A stretch of DNA of 64,000 nucleotides from Rhodobacteraceae bacterium WFHF2C18 (GCA_002166865.1 NHTQ01000001.1:744001-808000), one strand, 5' to 3'. Counted from the first letter of the stretch, positions 48,341-57,668 are shown. A program made the numbers and translations. The notes: generated by a model not told the origin, from the letters alone.

Positions 48341-48774
48341 GGCTGGCCTCCTCGATCTCGGAGGAGGGCTTCAACCACACGGCGGACGATGCCGGGCGCG
48401 TCAGAGACCAGCGTGTCCATCCCCTTGATGATGAAAAGGACGAGGCCCCGGCTGGCGACGCCAGCAAGTGCCATGAGGATTTGAGGCGGCCATTCGGGGA
48501 AGAGGTGCGGCGACGCCATGCCCGCAAGCGTTGCGAAGAAGACGGCTGCAACGAGCGTGAACCACCACGCGAACCGCTCGTGCTCAGGGTGCTGTTTCCG
48601 ACGAACATGCGCGACGAGCGCTCCGCCACCAACGGCCAGGAGAACGCCCCCCACCATCTCCAGGCCAGAAATGCTGAGCCCGAGTCCCGCCGCGATCAGC
48701 CCCAGGTAGTCCCGAGACGCGTCGTTCAGCATGTTCCCAGCAGTCCGCTGCGCCACTTCCCTCGGCCCGCTCAT
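48337..48774 (-). CDS. Holin-like membrane protein
   Basis: 145 residues with at least three hydrophobic helices (about 24-55, 70-92, 103-121), a size and topology fitting a class I holin. It lies between endolysin and the spanin candidate, overlapping each by ATGA. The ATG at 48774 is preceded by a GAAAGGGCGG site. No sequence motif identifies a named holin family. Confidence 0.6.
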   Translation of the reverse strand: MSGPREVAQRTAGNMLNDASRDYLGLIAAGLGLSISGLEMVGGVLLAVGGGALVAHVRRKQHPEHERFAWWFTLVAAVFFATLAGMASPHLFPEWPPQILMALAGVASRGLVLFIIKGMDTLVSDAPGIVRRVVEALLRDRGGQP

Positions 48775-49268
48775 GCCGCCGCCCTTTCGGGAAGCCAGTC
48801 GGCAGACCGGACCTGGAAGCCGGGGCACGCCTTCGGCGCATAATCGTTGTGCCCGGTCACCCACCGCAGATCCGTCAGCTCGGCGAGCTCGCGGAGGTAT
48901 TGCGTCAGGGCCTGGCGCTGTTCGGGCGTGTAGTAGTCGTCGAAGGTCGCGCCGCGTTTCATCACGTTGGGAACGGTGCGCGCCGGGATCAGGCAGATGC
49001 CGATCGTGCCTCTGTTCCGCTCCCGGACGTGGGCGCCGACCTCATAGAGAGAACGCAGGCGCCTTCCGTTGTCGTGAATAACGCGACCTTCGGGAGTGAG
49101 GATCCGATGATACCCGATCTTCCGCCAGCCGTTCTCGCGCACATGCCACTGCCAGAAGGAGTCCAGGATCTCTTCATCGGACCTGCCATCGGCCCAACCG
49201 CCAGGCGTCGCGGACGTGTGCAGAACTGCTTCCCTGACAGGGTATTTTGCGCGGCCTTGCAGGATCAT
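48771..49268 (-). CDS. Phage endolysin, N-acetylmuramoyl-L-alanine amidase (T7-lysozyme-like)
   Basis: 165 residues. Zinc ligands fit Amidase_2: His in 'EAVLHTSATPGG', His in 'WVTGHNDYAPKACPGF' and Cys in the same segment. 'GYHRILTPEGRVIHDNGR' is the usual second core region. No secretion signal, so it needs a holin. The start at 49268 has GGAG 6 nt upstream; a GTG four codons earlier is also possible. A box shared with four other prophage genes precedes it. Confidence 0.9.
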   Translation of the reverse strand: MILQGRAKYPVREAVLHTSATPGGWADGRSDEEILDSFWQWHVRENGWRKIGYHRILTPEGRVIHDNGRRLRSLYEVGAHVRERNRGTIGICLIPARTVPNVMKRGATFDDYYTPEQRQALTQYLRELAELTDLRWVTGHNDYAPKACPGFQVRSADWLPERAAA

Positions 49269-49292
49269 TGGAGGCTCCACTTCCTTTGATTT

Positions 49293-49304
49293 GGAAATGG
49301 AGCC
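49293..49304 (-). promoter_or_regulatory. Start-associated box upstream of endolysin
   Basis: Minus-strand GGCTCCATTTCC, one mismatch from the GGCCCCATTTCC seen elsewhere in the prophage. It lies 24 nt before the start codon. Confidence 0.45.
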
Positions 49305-49323
49305 CCCGCTCTATTCTCGCGCG

Positions 49324-51843
49324 CTACGTCGCTTCCTGAAGATCCAAAATGCCCTCGCCGAGCGGGAAACCAACGCGCCAGGAACCGTGGCCTTCGTCAT
49401 ACCAGAGCAGATCGCGGCCGGTGCCGGACGTGGATAGGACGCGACCTATGTCGAGCGGAAGGATTCCGCGGTCTCCGGCGCCATTCCCCGCGGTCGCGGA
49501 CTGTGGCAGCGCCGGCAGGTCTGTGAAGGTCGAAAAGTCGCGCGTCTGGTAGACTCCGGGTCCGTCCTTCGTGCCCATCCATTGTGTCCTGAACCGGTCT
49601 CTTGCCAGGCTCGCCCCCGCATCCCCCGCGTGCAGCTCGGAGACCGCGCCGGTCGTCAGATCCAAGCGATGAACCTTTCCGTCTGTCGTCGTTGCGAGAA
49701 AGTCGCCGCGCGAGCGGTATACGCCGTTCACATCGGGGAGCGTCGCGGTTCGCCAGGTTGAGCCGCTGTCCATTGAAGACGCGATTTGCCCAGCATTTCC
49801 TGCAATCAGTAGACCTTCACCGCTTGCCGCGGCATAAAACGCGCGGAAAGGAGTGGGTCCGAGGTACGTGTAGCCGCCGTCGCGCACGTCGAAAGCGCCC
49901 TCGGTCGTGAACGCAACATGCCGGGCGAATATCCGGTCTTGCGCGACAGTGGAGACGTTGTTCGTCTCGAAGCCGCTCGCGGAAACTTTGACGTTGTCGA
50001 AATACACACTTGGGCCTGTGCCAATCAGCCGAACGTCCAGGCCGCCCTCCACCTTCCCGAGCTCGACGCGCAGCGTCTGCCACTGGCCGTCTGTGTCGGT
50101 TGTCGTGTCGGAGCGCACGGGGATGGATGGCGCTTCTTGCGCCTCCACTGCGTCAGCGATCTCAACGGTCGGCAAAATGCCAATGCGCGAGTTGTTCAGG
50201 TTGAAAGTGACCTGGACGCGTCCGGCGCGGAAGATGATGGCGGCGTCTTGGTCATCAACCCCGGCGGTGATGGTAAGGGTAGACGCTTCAGTCACCGAGA
50301 TATCTTGCCCGTCAGGGATGACAACGCTTTCCACAACCGCCGCCCAAACTTGGACGCTCTCTACCGGGTCAAAGTCCGTCAGAGGCAGGGCCCACGGGCC
50401 TTCATAAAGCGATCCGTCGGAAGCGTATTTGATGGCGATGGTCTTCGTGTTTCCCGCTCCGTCTCCGGTAAAACCGTCCATGCCTCCGCTCTCAATTTCG
50501 AGGTTGAGAGCGTATCCTTCCGGGCTCGTTGCGAAACCCTGGATGATCGTTCCAGAGTAGGAAAGCCCGGTGTTCAGCGAGGCGACCCGCTTTTGCGTCG
50601 CAACCTCGAGCGTGGCCGAGGAAGCGCCAAGCACAGGGTCGCCCACGAAGGCGCGCACGGTGACCTCCACGCCGGCATTGGCCTCGGGCGGGACAGTCAG
50701 CACCTGCCCGATCTCGAAATCCGGCGACGCGGCCATGGGGTCCGCTCCGACGTTGAAGGAGCCCTCCTCTTGCGGCGGGAAAGCGCCATCGCGCAGGACG
50801 GGCGCGGTCCCGGCATGGAGCGTCCAGGGCGCGAGCGCGCCCGTTTCAAAGCCGCCGTTCGGGACCGGAATCTCAAGCGAATAGTCCACGGTCAAAGGCA
50901 CGTTCAGCCACCCGTTTCCCAGGGCGTTCGATGCGGCGTAGCGCAGTTCGCCGGAAATAGTGGCGATCGCAACGGATCCAGGAAGCGCCGAAAACGCGTA
51001 GGGCGCGGAAGGCGCAGTCCATCGCGTCCAGGTTGCGCCGCCGTCCAGCGAGCGCGAAATGGCTGCGCCATGGAGGGCATAGACGACCGCCTCCGAGGTC
51101 GTGGGCGGGATCGCTTCGGGCGTCAGCGTATCGCCGGTCTCTGGGTCTGTGTAGTCGTTGTCGGGCGTCTGGTCCGAGTCCAGGCCATCCTCGCCGCCGT
51201 CGTCGTCTTCGGGCGGCTCGGGGACCGTGGTGTCGGGTGGCTGCGTGGAGGGGTCAGCGGCCGCGACCGCGGTGTGCGTGACCGTGGCCCACCACTCGCC
51301 CGTGCGTTCGTTGTAGCGCAGCATGAACCGGTCGGCGGTGCCCGCCGGGCGCGGGTTCGCAGGCGGTCCCGGCAGTTCGTTCAGCGTCGCGGGATCGCCG
51401 GTCAATTCGTAGCCGGCGCGCCCCCAAAGGACGCCCGAGGGCCATGTGATATTGACCGCAGCTGCGCTGTAGATGACGACCTCCACATCGGCCTCACGTT
51501 GACGGGCAACGCCCAGAGGATGGATCTGATCGCCCGGCACAGCCGGGGTTTTCTCCAGCGAAATCGTCAAATCGCCGGACGCGCGCAGCATCCAGCGAGA
51601 CGCGAGGGCTGGGTCGATCGCGCCATCGTTTTCCTTATAGCGCAGCGTGTTGAGGTCTGTGGTCGTTTCGAGGAGGTGTTCGATCCGGTGTTCGCGGTTC
51701 TCGACATGAGCAGGAAGCGAGCGGAACGCATGGCCGCCGCGCACTTCCAGGACGCCGGCTTTCTCCGGGTCGCCCGTAGGCGAGGCGTCGAACCCCCAGT
51801 TTTCGCGGGGTGCGTCGGCGAAAAGTTTGCGTTGGAAGGTCAT
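49324..51843 (-). CDS. Large phage tail/tip protein with BNR-like sialidase repeats
   Basis: 839 residues. It contains Asp-box-like motifs 'SRSLDGGATWTRW' (about residue 270) and 'SSMDSGSTWRTA' (about residue 700), typical of beta-propeller surface proteins that bind sugars. A Pro/Asp/Glu-rich linker lies at about 205-255. A middle carbohydrate-binding-like beta domain ('PVPNGGFETGALAPWTLH') precedes further strands. It may form the receptor-binding tail tip. Its ATG overlaps the stop of the upstream tail gene. No enzymatic site is evident. Confidence 0.7.
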   Translation of the reverse strand: MTFQRKLFADAPRENWGFDASPTGDPEKAGVLEVRGGHAFRSLPAHVENREHRIEHLLETTTDLNTLRYKENDGAIDPALASRWMLRASGDLTISLEKTPAVPGDQIHPLGVARQREADVEVVIYSAAAVNITWPSGVLWGRAGYELTGDPATLNELPGPPANPRPAGTADRFMLRYNERTGEWWATVTHTAVAAADPSTQPPDTTVPEPPEDDDGGEDGLDSDQTPDNDYTDPETGDTLTPEAIPPTTSEAVVYALHGAAISRSLDGGATWTRWTAPSAPYAFSALPGSVAIATISGELRYAASNALGNGWLNVPLTVDYSLEIPVPNGGFETGALAPWTLHAGTAPVLRDGAFPPQEEGSFNVGADPMAASPDFEIGQVLTVPPEANAGVEVTVRAFVGDPVLGASSATLEVATQKRVASLNTGLSYSGTIIQGFATSPEGYALNLEIESGGMDGFTGDGAGNTKTIAIKYASDGSLYEGPWALPLTDFDPVESVQVWAAVVESVVIPDGQDISVTEASTLTITAGVDDQDAAIIFRAGRVQVTFNLNNSRIGILPTVEIADAVEAQEAPSIPVRSDTTTDTDGQWQTLRVELGKVEGGLDVRLIGTGPSVYFDNVKVSASGFETNNVSTVAQDRIFARHVAFTTEGAFDVRDGGYTYLGPTPFRAFYAAASGEGLLIAGNAGQIASSMDSGSTWRTATLPDVNGVYRSRGDFLATTTDGKVHRLDLTTGAVSELHAGDAGASLARDRFRTQWMGTKDGPGVYQTRDFSTFTDLPALPQSATAGNGAGDRGILPLDIGRVLSTSGTGRDLLWYDEGHGSWRVGFPLGEGILDLQEAT

Positions 51844-53483
51844 ACCAGGGTCACCTGTTGTGGGATCGCCAGGGTGCCCGTCACCGGAACCTCGACGCTC
51901 TGTTCAAAGTCCGCCGCTGGGGCGGGGCCGGGTTCGACGCGCAGCACCGTTTCCGGAACCGGGTCGCCTGCCGCATACGCCGGCTCTTGAACGGAAAATG
52001 GGGCCTCGAGGGACACATCGACGCGCGAGCGGGCCGTAGGGACCGCGCCCGTGGGTTCGCCAAGCGTGGGTTCGCCAGTCCCGCCGGTGCCCGCCGCGCA
52101 CGCCACGGTCAGCGTGGCCGAACGACGCCCGTTGGCCCACGTCAACGCGTAGTCCACGACGCGGCCGGTCACGGAGCCACCCACAAGCGATGGGTCGGAT
52201 ACGGTCGCAACCGTGTCATGCGTCAGCGCGTCAGGGTCCGGCATGCCGGTCTCGCACGAAACCAGGACGGACCGGGCCGCAAAACGAAGCCGAGCCTTCA
52301 GCCGCTCCGCCGCGTGGGCAAGCGCCGCCTGGCCGCGTTCGGTTTTGAAAAATGATCCGACGCGGCGGGACGAGATGTAGGACGTCTCCCCGATGGCCTG
52401 CCAGTCGCTTGCGTTGAGGCGATCGCCAGAAAAGTGATCCCGGCGCGCTTGTAGGATCCGCCCGCCGTCTACTACCTGGTCGCCTTCCTGGTAGTTCGTC
52501 TCTGGCTGCCATGGCGAGGCGGACGAGGTCGCCGTGATGTCGTTCAATTTCACTTCTTCGGACTCGGTTTCGTCCGACCGGATGACCGGCTGTACGCCGG
52601 CTTCAAGCGTGACCGTGGCGGTCTCCGTGCGGCGAACCTCGAACTGATGTTCGAGAACCAGGCGAGGCTCAAAAACACGTTTCTGCGCCGGCGCCGGGTC
52701 GTTGCCCGCGGCTTCCCATTCGGGGTCGAAGGCGAGAACGCCCAGGTCATAGGAAGACGTGAGGTCTTCTCGGTCGCGCTCGCGTTCGACGAGTTCGGAC
52801 TCGAGGACACGGTAGCCGCCACCGAGAGACTGCCCCGCGCGGGGCCAGCCGGAGACCAGGCCCTTGTGCGTCAGCGTCTCGAAGCGCCCAATGCGCCCGC
52901 CCACGTCGTGGACCTGCGTGTTGAGTTGGCGCCACTCGGCCGTCAGCGTCATGGAAGCGCTCGCCGGGGCCGTGTCGTCGGACTGGACGTCAAGCGAGCC
53001 GCGCAGAGGAACAACGTCCAGCGTGGGCGCGGTGCCGATGGGGTCCACAGTCGAGACGGTCAGAGCCTTCCGATCCCAGGCGGGCAGTAGGCCATGCCCG
53101 GCGAGGACGTCCGAAAGGTCGTCCTGAGGCGTCGCGAAAAGTGCATCCCATCCCGGCGCGGTTTTCAGGCTTTCAGCCAGGGCCGCTTTCTGCGTCTCGG
53201 CGTCAGCGGGGCGGGCCACGGCGTCAAGGTAGTAAGCCGCGCCGACCGTGCCGCGCGGCGCGGGGGACAGTTCGCCATGGAAGAGATGCTTGCCGTCTTC
53301 GGAGATGTGCAGCCAGCGGTTTGCGAGCGCGGTTTTCGGGTTCTGCACGCGCATTTCCGCGATCGCATATTCGGACTCCCGCTGCGCGATGGTCAGTTCG
53401 AGCACATTGCCCAGGTCCTGCCGGCTGTGCGTTTCCGCGTCGAAGGGCTCGGGGGCATCGGAGACGGCGAAATAAAGGGTCAT
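51840..53483 (-). CDS. Phage tail protein (hub/tip-like)
   Basis: 547 residues. Early tail-gene position after the esterase-bearing protein. The N-terminal part ('TLYFAVSDAPEPFDAETHSRQDL') and many short beta segments suggest a tail tip or hub protein. An internal 'VIDGGRILQARRDHFSGDRL'-like chitin-binding-type stretch ('PWQPETNYQEGDQVVDGG') is present near residue 340. An AGGAG site precedes the ATG at 53483. Function beyond tail structure is not clear. Confidence 0.65.
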   Translation of the reverse strand: MTLYFAVSDAPEPFDAETHSRQDLGNVLELTIAQRESEYAIAEMRVQNPKTALANRWLHISEDGKHLFHGELSPAPRGTVGAAYYLDAVARPADAETQKAALAESLKTAPGWDALFATPQDDLSDVLAGHGLLPAWDRKALTVSTVDPIGTAPTLDVVPLRGSLDVQSDDTAPASASMTLTAEWRQLNTQVHDVGGRIGRFETLTHKGLVSGWPRAGQSLGGGYRVLESELVERERDREDLTSSYDLGVLAFDPEWEAAGNDPAPAQKRVFEPRLVLEHQFEVRRTETATVTLEAGVQPVIRSDETESEEVKLNDITATSSASPWQPETNYQEGDQVVDGGRILQARRDHFSGDRLNASDWQAIGETSYISSRRVGSFFKTERGQAALAHAAERLKARLRFAARSVLVSCETGMPDPDALTHDTVATVSDPSLVGGSVTGRVVDYALTWANGRRSATLTVACAAGTGGTGEPTLGEPTGAVPTARSRVDVSLEAPFSVQEPAYAAGDPVPETVLRVEPGPAPAADFEQSVEVPVTGTLAIPQQVTLV

Positions 53484-53501
53484 GATGCGGCTCCTTTCCT
53501 G

Positions 53502-53513
53502 GGAGATGGGGCC
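53502..53513 (-). promoter_or_regulatory. Start-associated box upstream of a tail gene
   Basis: Minus-strand GGCCCCATCTCC, one mismatch from the consensus, 18 nt before the start codon. Confidence 0.5.
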
Positions 53514-53569
53514 CGGCATGGCGGGTCGCTCTACGGAGCGGCCCCGAGGGACCGCCCCGTTTTTTGAAG

Positions 53570-55621
53570 TCAAGCCTGCGGCGAGATCAGGGCCCCCGCG
53601 AGAACGAAGTGGTTCATCGAGGCGCCGGCCTCGACCGCTACGACATGGTATTTCTCTCGGACGGAGAACAGGCGAGACGCCGCGGTGTGAGCATAGTTCG
53701 AAGACACCTCGCGGCCTGAGATGTCTTGATCGAGACCATACCAGACCAGGCCTGAGCCATTTGACGGGACCGTCGTCGCGTGACCGAGGACAAGCGCGCC
53801 GGCGGGGACGTCGAGGCTTGTCGAGAGCGTGTCCACCGAGCCGTCGGAAGTCGAGAAGAAGCTGGCCGATCCCGCTCCGGAAACGGACCAGGCGACGATG
53901 CCGCAGCGGTCAGCCTGAGAAGAAACGTTGACGACGACAGTCGCGATCGGGCCGGCCACGCCGTTTGCGCGGTAGATTCCCGTCTCTTGCTGCCCTCCAG
54001 TCGCCGCCTCTCGGCGACCGACGAGAGACGCCGCGGCGCCATTCACGGTCACGGAAGTAAGCTCCGGATCTCCTGATCCGCGCATCGTCACGGCGACGAA
54101 CACCGTGCCGTCATCGACCGGGACGTCATTGAAGACATAGCTCGAGGACGATGCCGAGCTCTCGGCACTCGTAACCCGCGTCACGCCGAGAACCTCGGGC
54201 TCCGGCGCCTGCCATGTATCTGCCACGGACAGCGCCGCGTAGTGGCGTGCGCCCAGCTCGACGAGCCCGGCAGTCGTGAAGTGCGTGTTGTCGTAGGTGT
54301 CGAGGACGTTCGGCGTCCGGCTCGAGGCAATGGCGACCCGGTCGTGCAACTGGGGGATAGCCAGGGCTGCATCCCGGATCGCGATCCGGTCGGCATTCGT
54401 GCCCACGAAATCGTCTGCCATCTCGCCGAAGACAAAGGGCAGGTCCGGGGCATTCCAGGCGGACCTCAGGCCATCGATGAACGCCGCCACCGCCCCGTTG
54501 AACGCCGAGACAGACATCGCATTCACGGCGTCGCTCTCGAAGCCTTGGACGAGGACGCAGCGCAGGACCGCCTCGGGGTTGTTCGACAGAACGGTATTCG
54601 TCAGCGTCCGCAGGTTCTCGTAAAGAACGTCGCCAGGGTTCCAGTTCCCGTTCGCGAAGCCCGTGCCGCCATCGGCGCCAGGCACGAAGATGAGGTTGTC
54701 GTTCGGGCGCGCAGCGAGGAAGGCGATCGCGAAATGCTTCGCGAGCGTGAAAGGGCCGGAGTCACCGGCAACCGAGGGAATGCTGCCCGACGGGGCGATC
54801 AGGCTTCCGTCCTGGGCTGCGAACTGCACGTTCGCGGGCCACGCATCCGCGCTATCTGCGGCGCGCCCGAGCATGTTCGACTGCGTCGCGAGCGGAATGA
54901 CCCAGGTCGTGCCGCTCAACGGCTCCTCGATCGGATCGGTGTCCACCGCGACGTCGCCGTCGATGGTCAGTACGCCGTCCGAGGACGCGGTGAAGGGGAT
55001 GGTAAAGGAAAGGCCGCCTGTGGCGTTGGGGTCGATGGAAACGCCGTCGAGCGTAACCGTCACGTTGACGGGGGTTCCTGATGTGCTGGACACTGTGAAG
55101 ACTCCTCCTGGATAGGTGTTTCCGGTGATTTGCAGTTCTGGGTTTAGGGGGATGGGGTCGATTTGCGCCGCCGCCGGCTTCTCAAGCAGCGTCAGCCGCC
55201 ACCCCGACGACATGCCCTGCCACTCGGTTTCTTCCAGCGAGTTGAAGTCCACCGCGACGGTCAGGACCGGCCGGTATTCGACGTAGCCGCCCACAACCTG
55301 GACGGATCCCGAAACGGCCGTCCTGGACGGCGTGGAGCCCGGTTCGCGAAGCGTCGTAGGCAGCGCGACGGTGAGTTCCTGTCCGCGCCACAGACCGGCC
55401 ACGGCGGGTAGTTGCACGTTCTGGCGGCAGGACAGAGAGACGCGGTATTTGCGGAACGCGGGGTCCGTCAGGTCCACGAGATTGCCGTTCACGTCTTCGA
55501 CGAGTTCGCCCGCGTTCGTCTGTTCGACGGCGACGCTCAGGTAGGTCGCCGAGTTCGTCGGAAACTCGATCGAGGTCCCATCCGGCTTCGTCAGCGACAG
55601 GTATGTCTCAGGAACGGTCAT
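53570..55621 (-). CDS. Phage tail protein with embedded SGNH/sialate-O-acetylesterase-like domain
   Basis: 683 residues. The first 150 form a tail-type beta domain ('YLSLTKPDGTSIEFPTNSATY'). A hydrolase domain follows at about 240-465: nucleophile S248 in 'VIPLATQSNMLGR', the glycine block 'VPGADGGTGF', and the catalytic D444-x-x-H447 in 'DNTHFTTAGL'. This is the SGNH/sialate O-acetylesterase pattern, acting on O-acetyl groups of sugars. A C-terminal beta domain (about 480-683) may anchor or bind sugar. It is coupled to the tape-measure gene upstream (ATGA). Confidence 0.82.
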   Translation of the reverse strand: MTVPETYLSLTKPDGTSIEFPTNSATYLSVAVEQTNAGELVEDVNGNLVDLTDPAFRKYRVSLSCRQNVQLPAVAGLWRGQELTVALPTTLREPGSTPSRTAVSGSVQVVGGYVEYRPVLTVAVDFNSLEETEWQGMSSGWRLTLLEKPAAAQIDPIPLNPELQITGNTYPGGVFTVSSTSGTPVNVTVTLDGVSIDPNATGGLSFTIPFTASSDGVLTIDGDVAVDTDPIEEPLSGTTWVIPLATQSNMLGRAADSADAWPANVQFAAQDGSLIAPSGSIPSVAGDSGPFTLAKHFAIAFLAARPNDNLIFVPGADGGTGFANGNWNPGDVLYENLRTLTNTVLSNNPEAVLRCVLVQGFESDAVNAMSVSAFNGAVAAFIDGLRSAWNAPDLPFVFGEMADDFVGTNADRIAIRDAALAIPQLHDRVAIASSRTPNVLDTYDNTHFTTAGLVELGARHYAALSVADTWQAPEPEVLGVTRVTSAESSASSSSYVFNDVPVDDGTVFVAVTMRGSGDPELTSVTVNGAAASLVGRREAATGGQQETGIYRANGVAGPIATVVVNVSSQADRCGIVAWSVSGAGSASFFSTSDGSVDTLSTSLDVPAGALVLGHATTVPSNGSGLVWYGLDQDISGREVSSNYAHTAASRLFSVREKYHVVAVEAGASMNHFVLAGALISPQA

Positions 55622-57048
55622 TGCGCACTCCTTGTGAAACGGGGTGACCTGACAGACTGCGTGCGCTGTTGCCGGCGAGCGTCCTGCGCCAGGGCCTCAG
55701 CCGTCGAGCGGTCGGTAAAGACGGTTCGGTCGCCGCTGTCCGTGCGGATCGTCAGCGTGCCAAGATCCTCGCCGCCGGCGGGTTGCGCAGGACCAGTGTT
55801 GCGCATTTCCGCCGGTATCTGCCCCACGGCGGGCGGCATGGTTTCGTCGTAACCGAAGAGACCGCCGAGCGACGAGTTGCGGAAAGCCTCTGCGAAACCG
55901 CTGTCGCTTTCGCGGAGAAAAGACGAAGTCTGGGCGATCGCCTCCTCAATTCGCCCCATGGCGGTCACGGCCATGTCGGCTACTTGGTCGAACGCGTCGC
56001 CCACGCCGGCATTCATAATCTCGGCCCCAAGCGACTGAAACGCCGCGCCGAGTTCGTTTGTGTTTTGGCGGGCCTCTTGGAAAGAGGCGATTTCCTCTTC
56101 GGTGAAACCCAGGCCCAGCTCGCGGAACCGAGCTATGAGACTCTCCAGTTCTTCTCCGCCGTTCTCGAGAAGCGGCAGAAGCGCGGTCATGTCGGACGCG
56201 ATGCCCTCGAGGTAGAACGTGCTCCCCTCTTCAAGCGTGCGGCCGGACTTTTCCAGCGCCTCGACGAACGCGAGCAGCCGGTCGAGCGCATCCATGTCTT
56301 CGAAGGCCGCGGCGTCCAGGCCGATCTGCGGCGCGACGTTCTCGAAAAAGTCTTTCAGCGGCCCTGCACCTGTTTCGAAGAAGTCCGCGAACTTGTCGTT
56401 TACATCTTTCAGCTTGTCGCCGAGATCCTCGATGGTGACGCCATATGCTTGAGCCGCGAAGCCGGCTTCCTGGATTCGGTCGAGGTCAAGCCCCGAAACG
56501 TCCGCGGCTCGCTGCACTTCGAAGGCTTCGCGCGCGGTCAGCGTCAGGCCGCCGGTCAAGGCCGCGCCGCCGATCGCGCCCAATCGGCCCGCAGCGCCTC
56601 CAACACTGCGCAGGCGGCCGCCGAAAGCGGTCAGTCGCTCCTGGGCGCGTCGCAGGGGACGCGTGAAGGCGTTGTCCACCTGGGTTTCCGTCAGTCGGGC
56701 CCAGCGCTTCGTTTTCTGTGCGAGCCGCTCCTGGGCTCGCTCCACGTCGCCGGCGGTGGCGGTCCCCGCGCGGTGAGCCTCTTCGACGGTGCGAACGGCC
56801 TCTTCCAAGCGTTCGATCGACCGCCTGGCCTGGGACTCCGATGTTATGCCGAGGCGGCGCATGGCGCTGTCGGCCTCCTGGGTGGACTCCGCCACACCCT
56901 CGCCCACGTCGGAAATGCTGTCCCGCGCCTCGCGCGCCTCGCGTCCGGCTTTCTCGAGGTTCGACTCGAGGCCTGAAATTCGCTTCACCGCGTCACGCGT
57001 GTCAGCGTCGAAGAGAAGACGAAGTATCTTACTTCCGCGTTCAGCCAC
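55618..57048 (-). CDS. Phage tail tape-measure protein
   Basis: 476 residues starting at GTG, short for a tape measure. The N terminus is coiled-coil-rich ('ISGLESNLEKAGREAREARDSI', 'RRSIERLEEAVRTVEEAHRAG'). A Gly/Ala-rich hydrophobic stretch (about 150-170) and a helical domain follow. It sits between the tail chaperone pair and the tail-tip genes, where the tape measure belongs. The start overlaps the end of the frameshifted chaperone. The length predicts a short tail, or an atypical protein. Confidence 0.82.
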   Translation of the reverse strand: MAERGSKILRLLFDADTRDAVKRISGLESNLEKAGREAREARDSISDVGEGVAESTQEADSAMRRLGITSESQARRSIERLEEAVRTVEEAHRAGTATAGDVERAQERLAQKTKRWARLTETQVDNAFTRPLRRAQERLTAFGGRLRSVGGAAGRLGAIGGAALTGGLTLTAREAFEVQRAADVSGLDLDRIQEAGFAAQAYGVTIEDLGDKLKDVNDKFADFFETGAGPLKDFFENVAPQIGLDAAAFEDMDALDRLLAFVEALEKSGRTLEEGSTFYLEGIASDMTALLPLLENGGEELESLIARFRELGLGFTEEEIASFQEARQNTNELGAAFQSLGAEIMNAGVGDAFDQVADMAVTAMGRIEEAIAQTSSFLRESDSGFAEAFRNSSLGGLFGYDETMPPAVGQIPAEMRNTGPAQPAGGEDLGTLTIRTDSGDRTVFTDRSTAEALAQDARRQQRTQSVRSPRFTRSAQ

Positions 57049-57648
57049 TGCCCAAGGCCTTTCTCACTTGTGCGTCGCCGTCTTTGTCAGCGTGTGCGGC
57101 CGCGCGGGCGACGCTGTAGTCTTGGAGCAGCCGGCGCCTGTAGCGCCGGTCCGCGAGACCCAGCTCGGCGAGGAACTGGGCGGGGGTCATGTCGAGGGGG
57201 TCGGCGTCGGCGCCGTGTTCGCGGAGGAAGTCGAAGGCGTCGAGCCAGGCTTGCTCCCATTCTTGCCGCCCGATCCGACCGCCGCCTCCATGCGGTCGAA
57301 CCGGGCCAGCGCGTTTCCCAACTGCTCCTTAGGCAAGGTCAGGTCGATGAACGTCCCGACGATTTCCAGTTCGTCGCCGGCGGTCAGGGTGGCGCGCGCC
57401 GCGGTTCCGGGATCCGATCGCGTCGCCACGTCCAAAACGTCATCGACGAAGCCCGCTCCGAGACGCACAACGGCGTCGCGGAGTGCGCCGGGCTCGTCGG
57501 AGCGCATGGCCTCTTGCAGGCTTGCGGCGGATGCCCGGTGACGCGCCAAGATGGCGAGAAGGTCGCGGATCCGAGCGGGATGGACTTCCACGCGCCCGCC
57601 GGCGAGTTCGACGGTTCGAGACTGGGGAAGAAGGTCGAGAAGGCTCAT
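57041..57648 (-). CDS. Tail assembly chaperone GT-like fusion made by -1 frameshift
   Basis: Translation that slips -1 at GGGAAAC (57313-57319) leaves the 112-codon upstream frame and continues for 90 codons to a TGA at 57041-57043, giving about 202 residues. The extension reads coherently as protein ('QEWEQAWLDAFDFLREHGAD', 'MTPAQFLAELGLADRRYRR', 'LLQDYSVARAAAHADKDGD') and lacks its own good start. This is the lambda G/GT arrangement, where the fusion helps the tape measure fold and recruits tail subunits. The -1 frame is closed just upstream of the slip site by TAA, as expected. Confidence 0.8.
57187..57648 (-). CDS. Tail assembly chaperone G-like protein
   Basis: 153 residues without frameshift. 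'LLDLLPQSRTVELAGGRVEVHPARIRDLLAILARH' is followed by helices and a Ser/Pro/Thr-rich end that looks like the out-of-frame remainder. It sits directly before the tape measure and after the major tail gene. An AAAGGAG site precedes the ATG, with the conserved box beyond. Confidence 0.82.
   Translation of the reverse strand: MSLLDLLPQSRTVELAGGRVEVHPARIRDLLAILARHRASAASLQEAMRSDEPGALRDAVVRLGAGFVDDVLDVATRSDPGTAARATLTAGDELEIVGTFIDLTLPKEQLGNALARFDRMEAAVGSGGKNGSKPGSTPSTSSANTAPTPTPST
57313..57319 (-). other. -1 ribosomal frameshift slippery heptamer GGGAAAC
   Basis: On the minus strand the codons TTG-GGA-AAC give the X-XXY-YYZ heptamer G-GGA-AAC in the zero frame. It lies 126 nt before the zero-frame stop of the G-like gene and after the closing TAA of the -1 frame. 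Confidence 0.8.
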
Positions 57649-57668
57649 GTGGGGGTCTCCTTTGGTAG

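Noticed and set aside
53532..53560. Hairpin with T-run near the tail genes
   Set aside because: The T-run follows the hairpin only on the plus strand, where no gene ends; not a terminator for the minus-strand genes.
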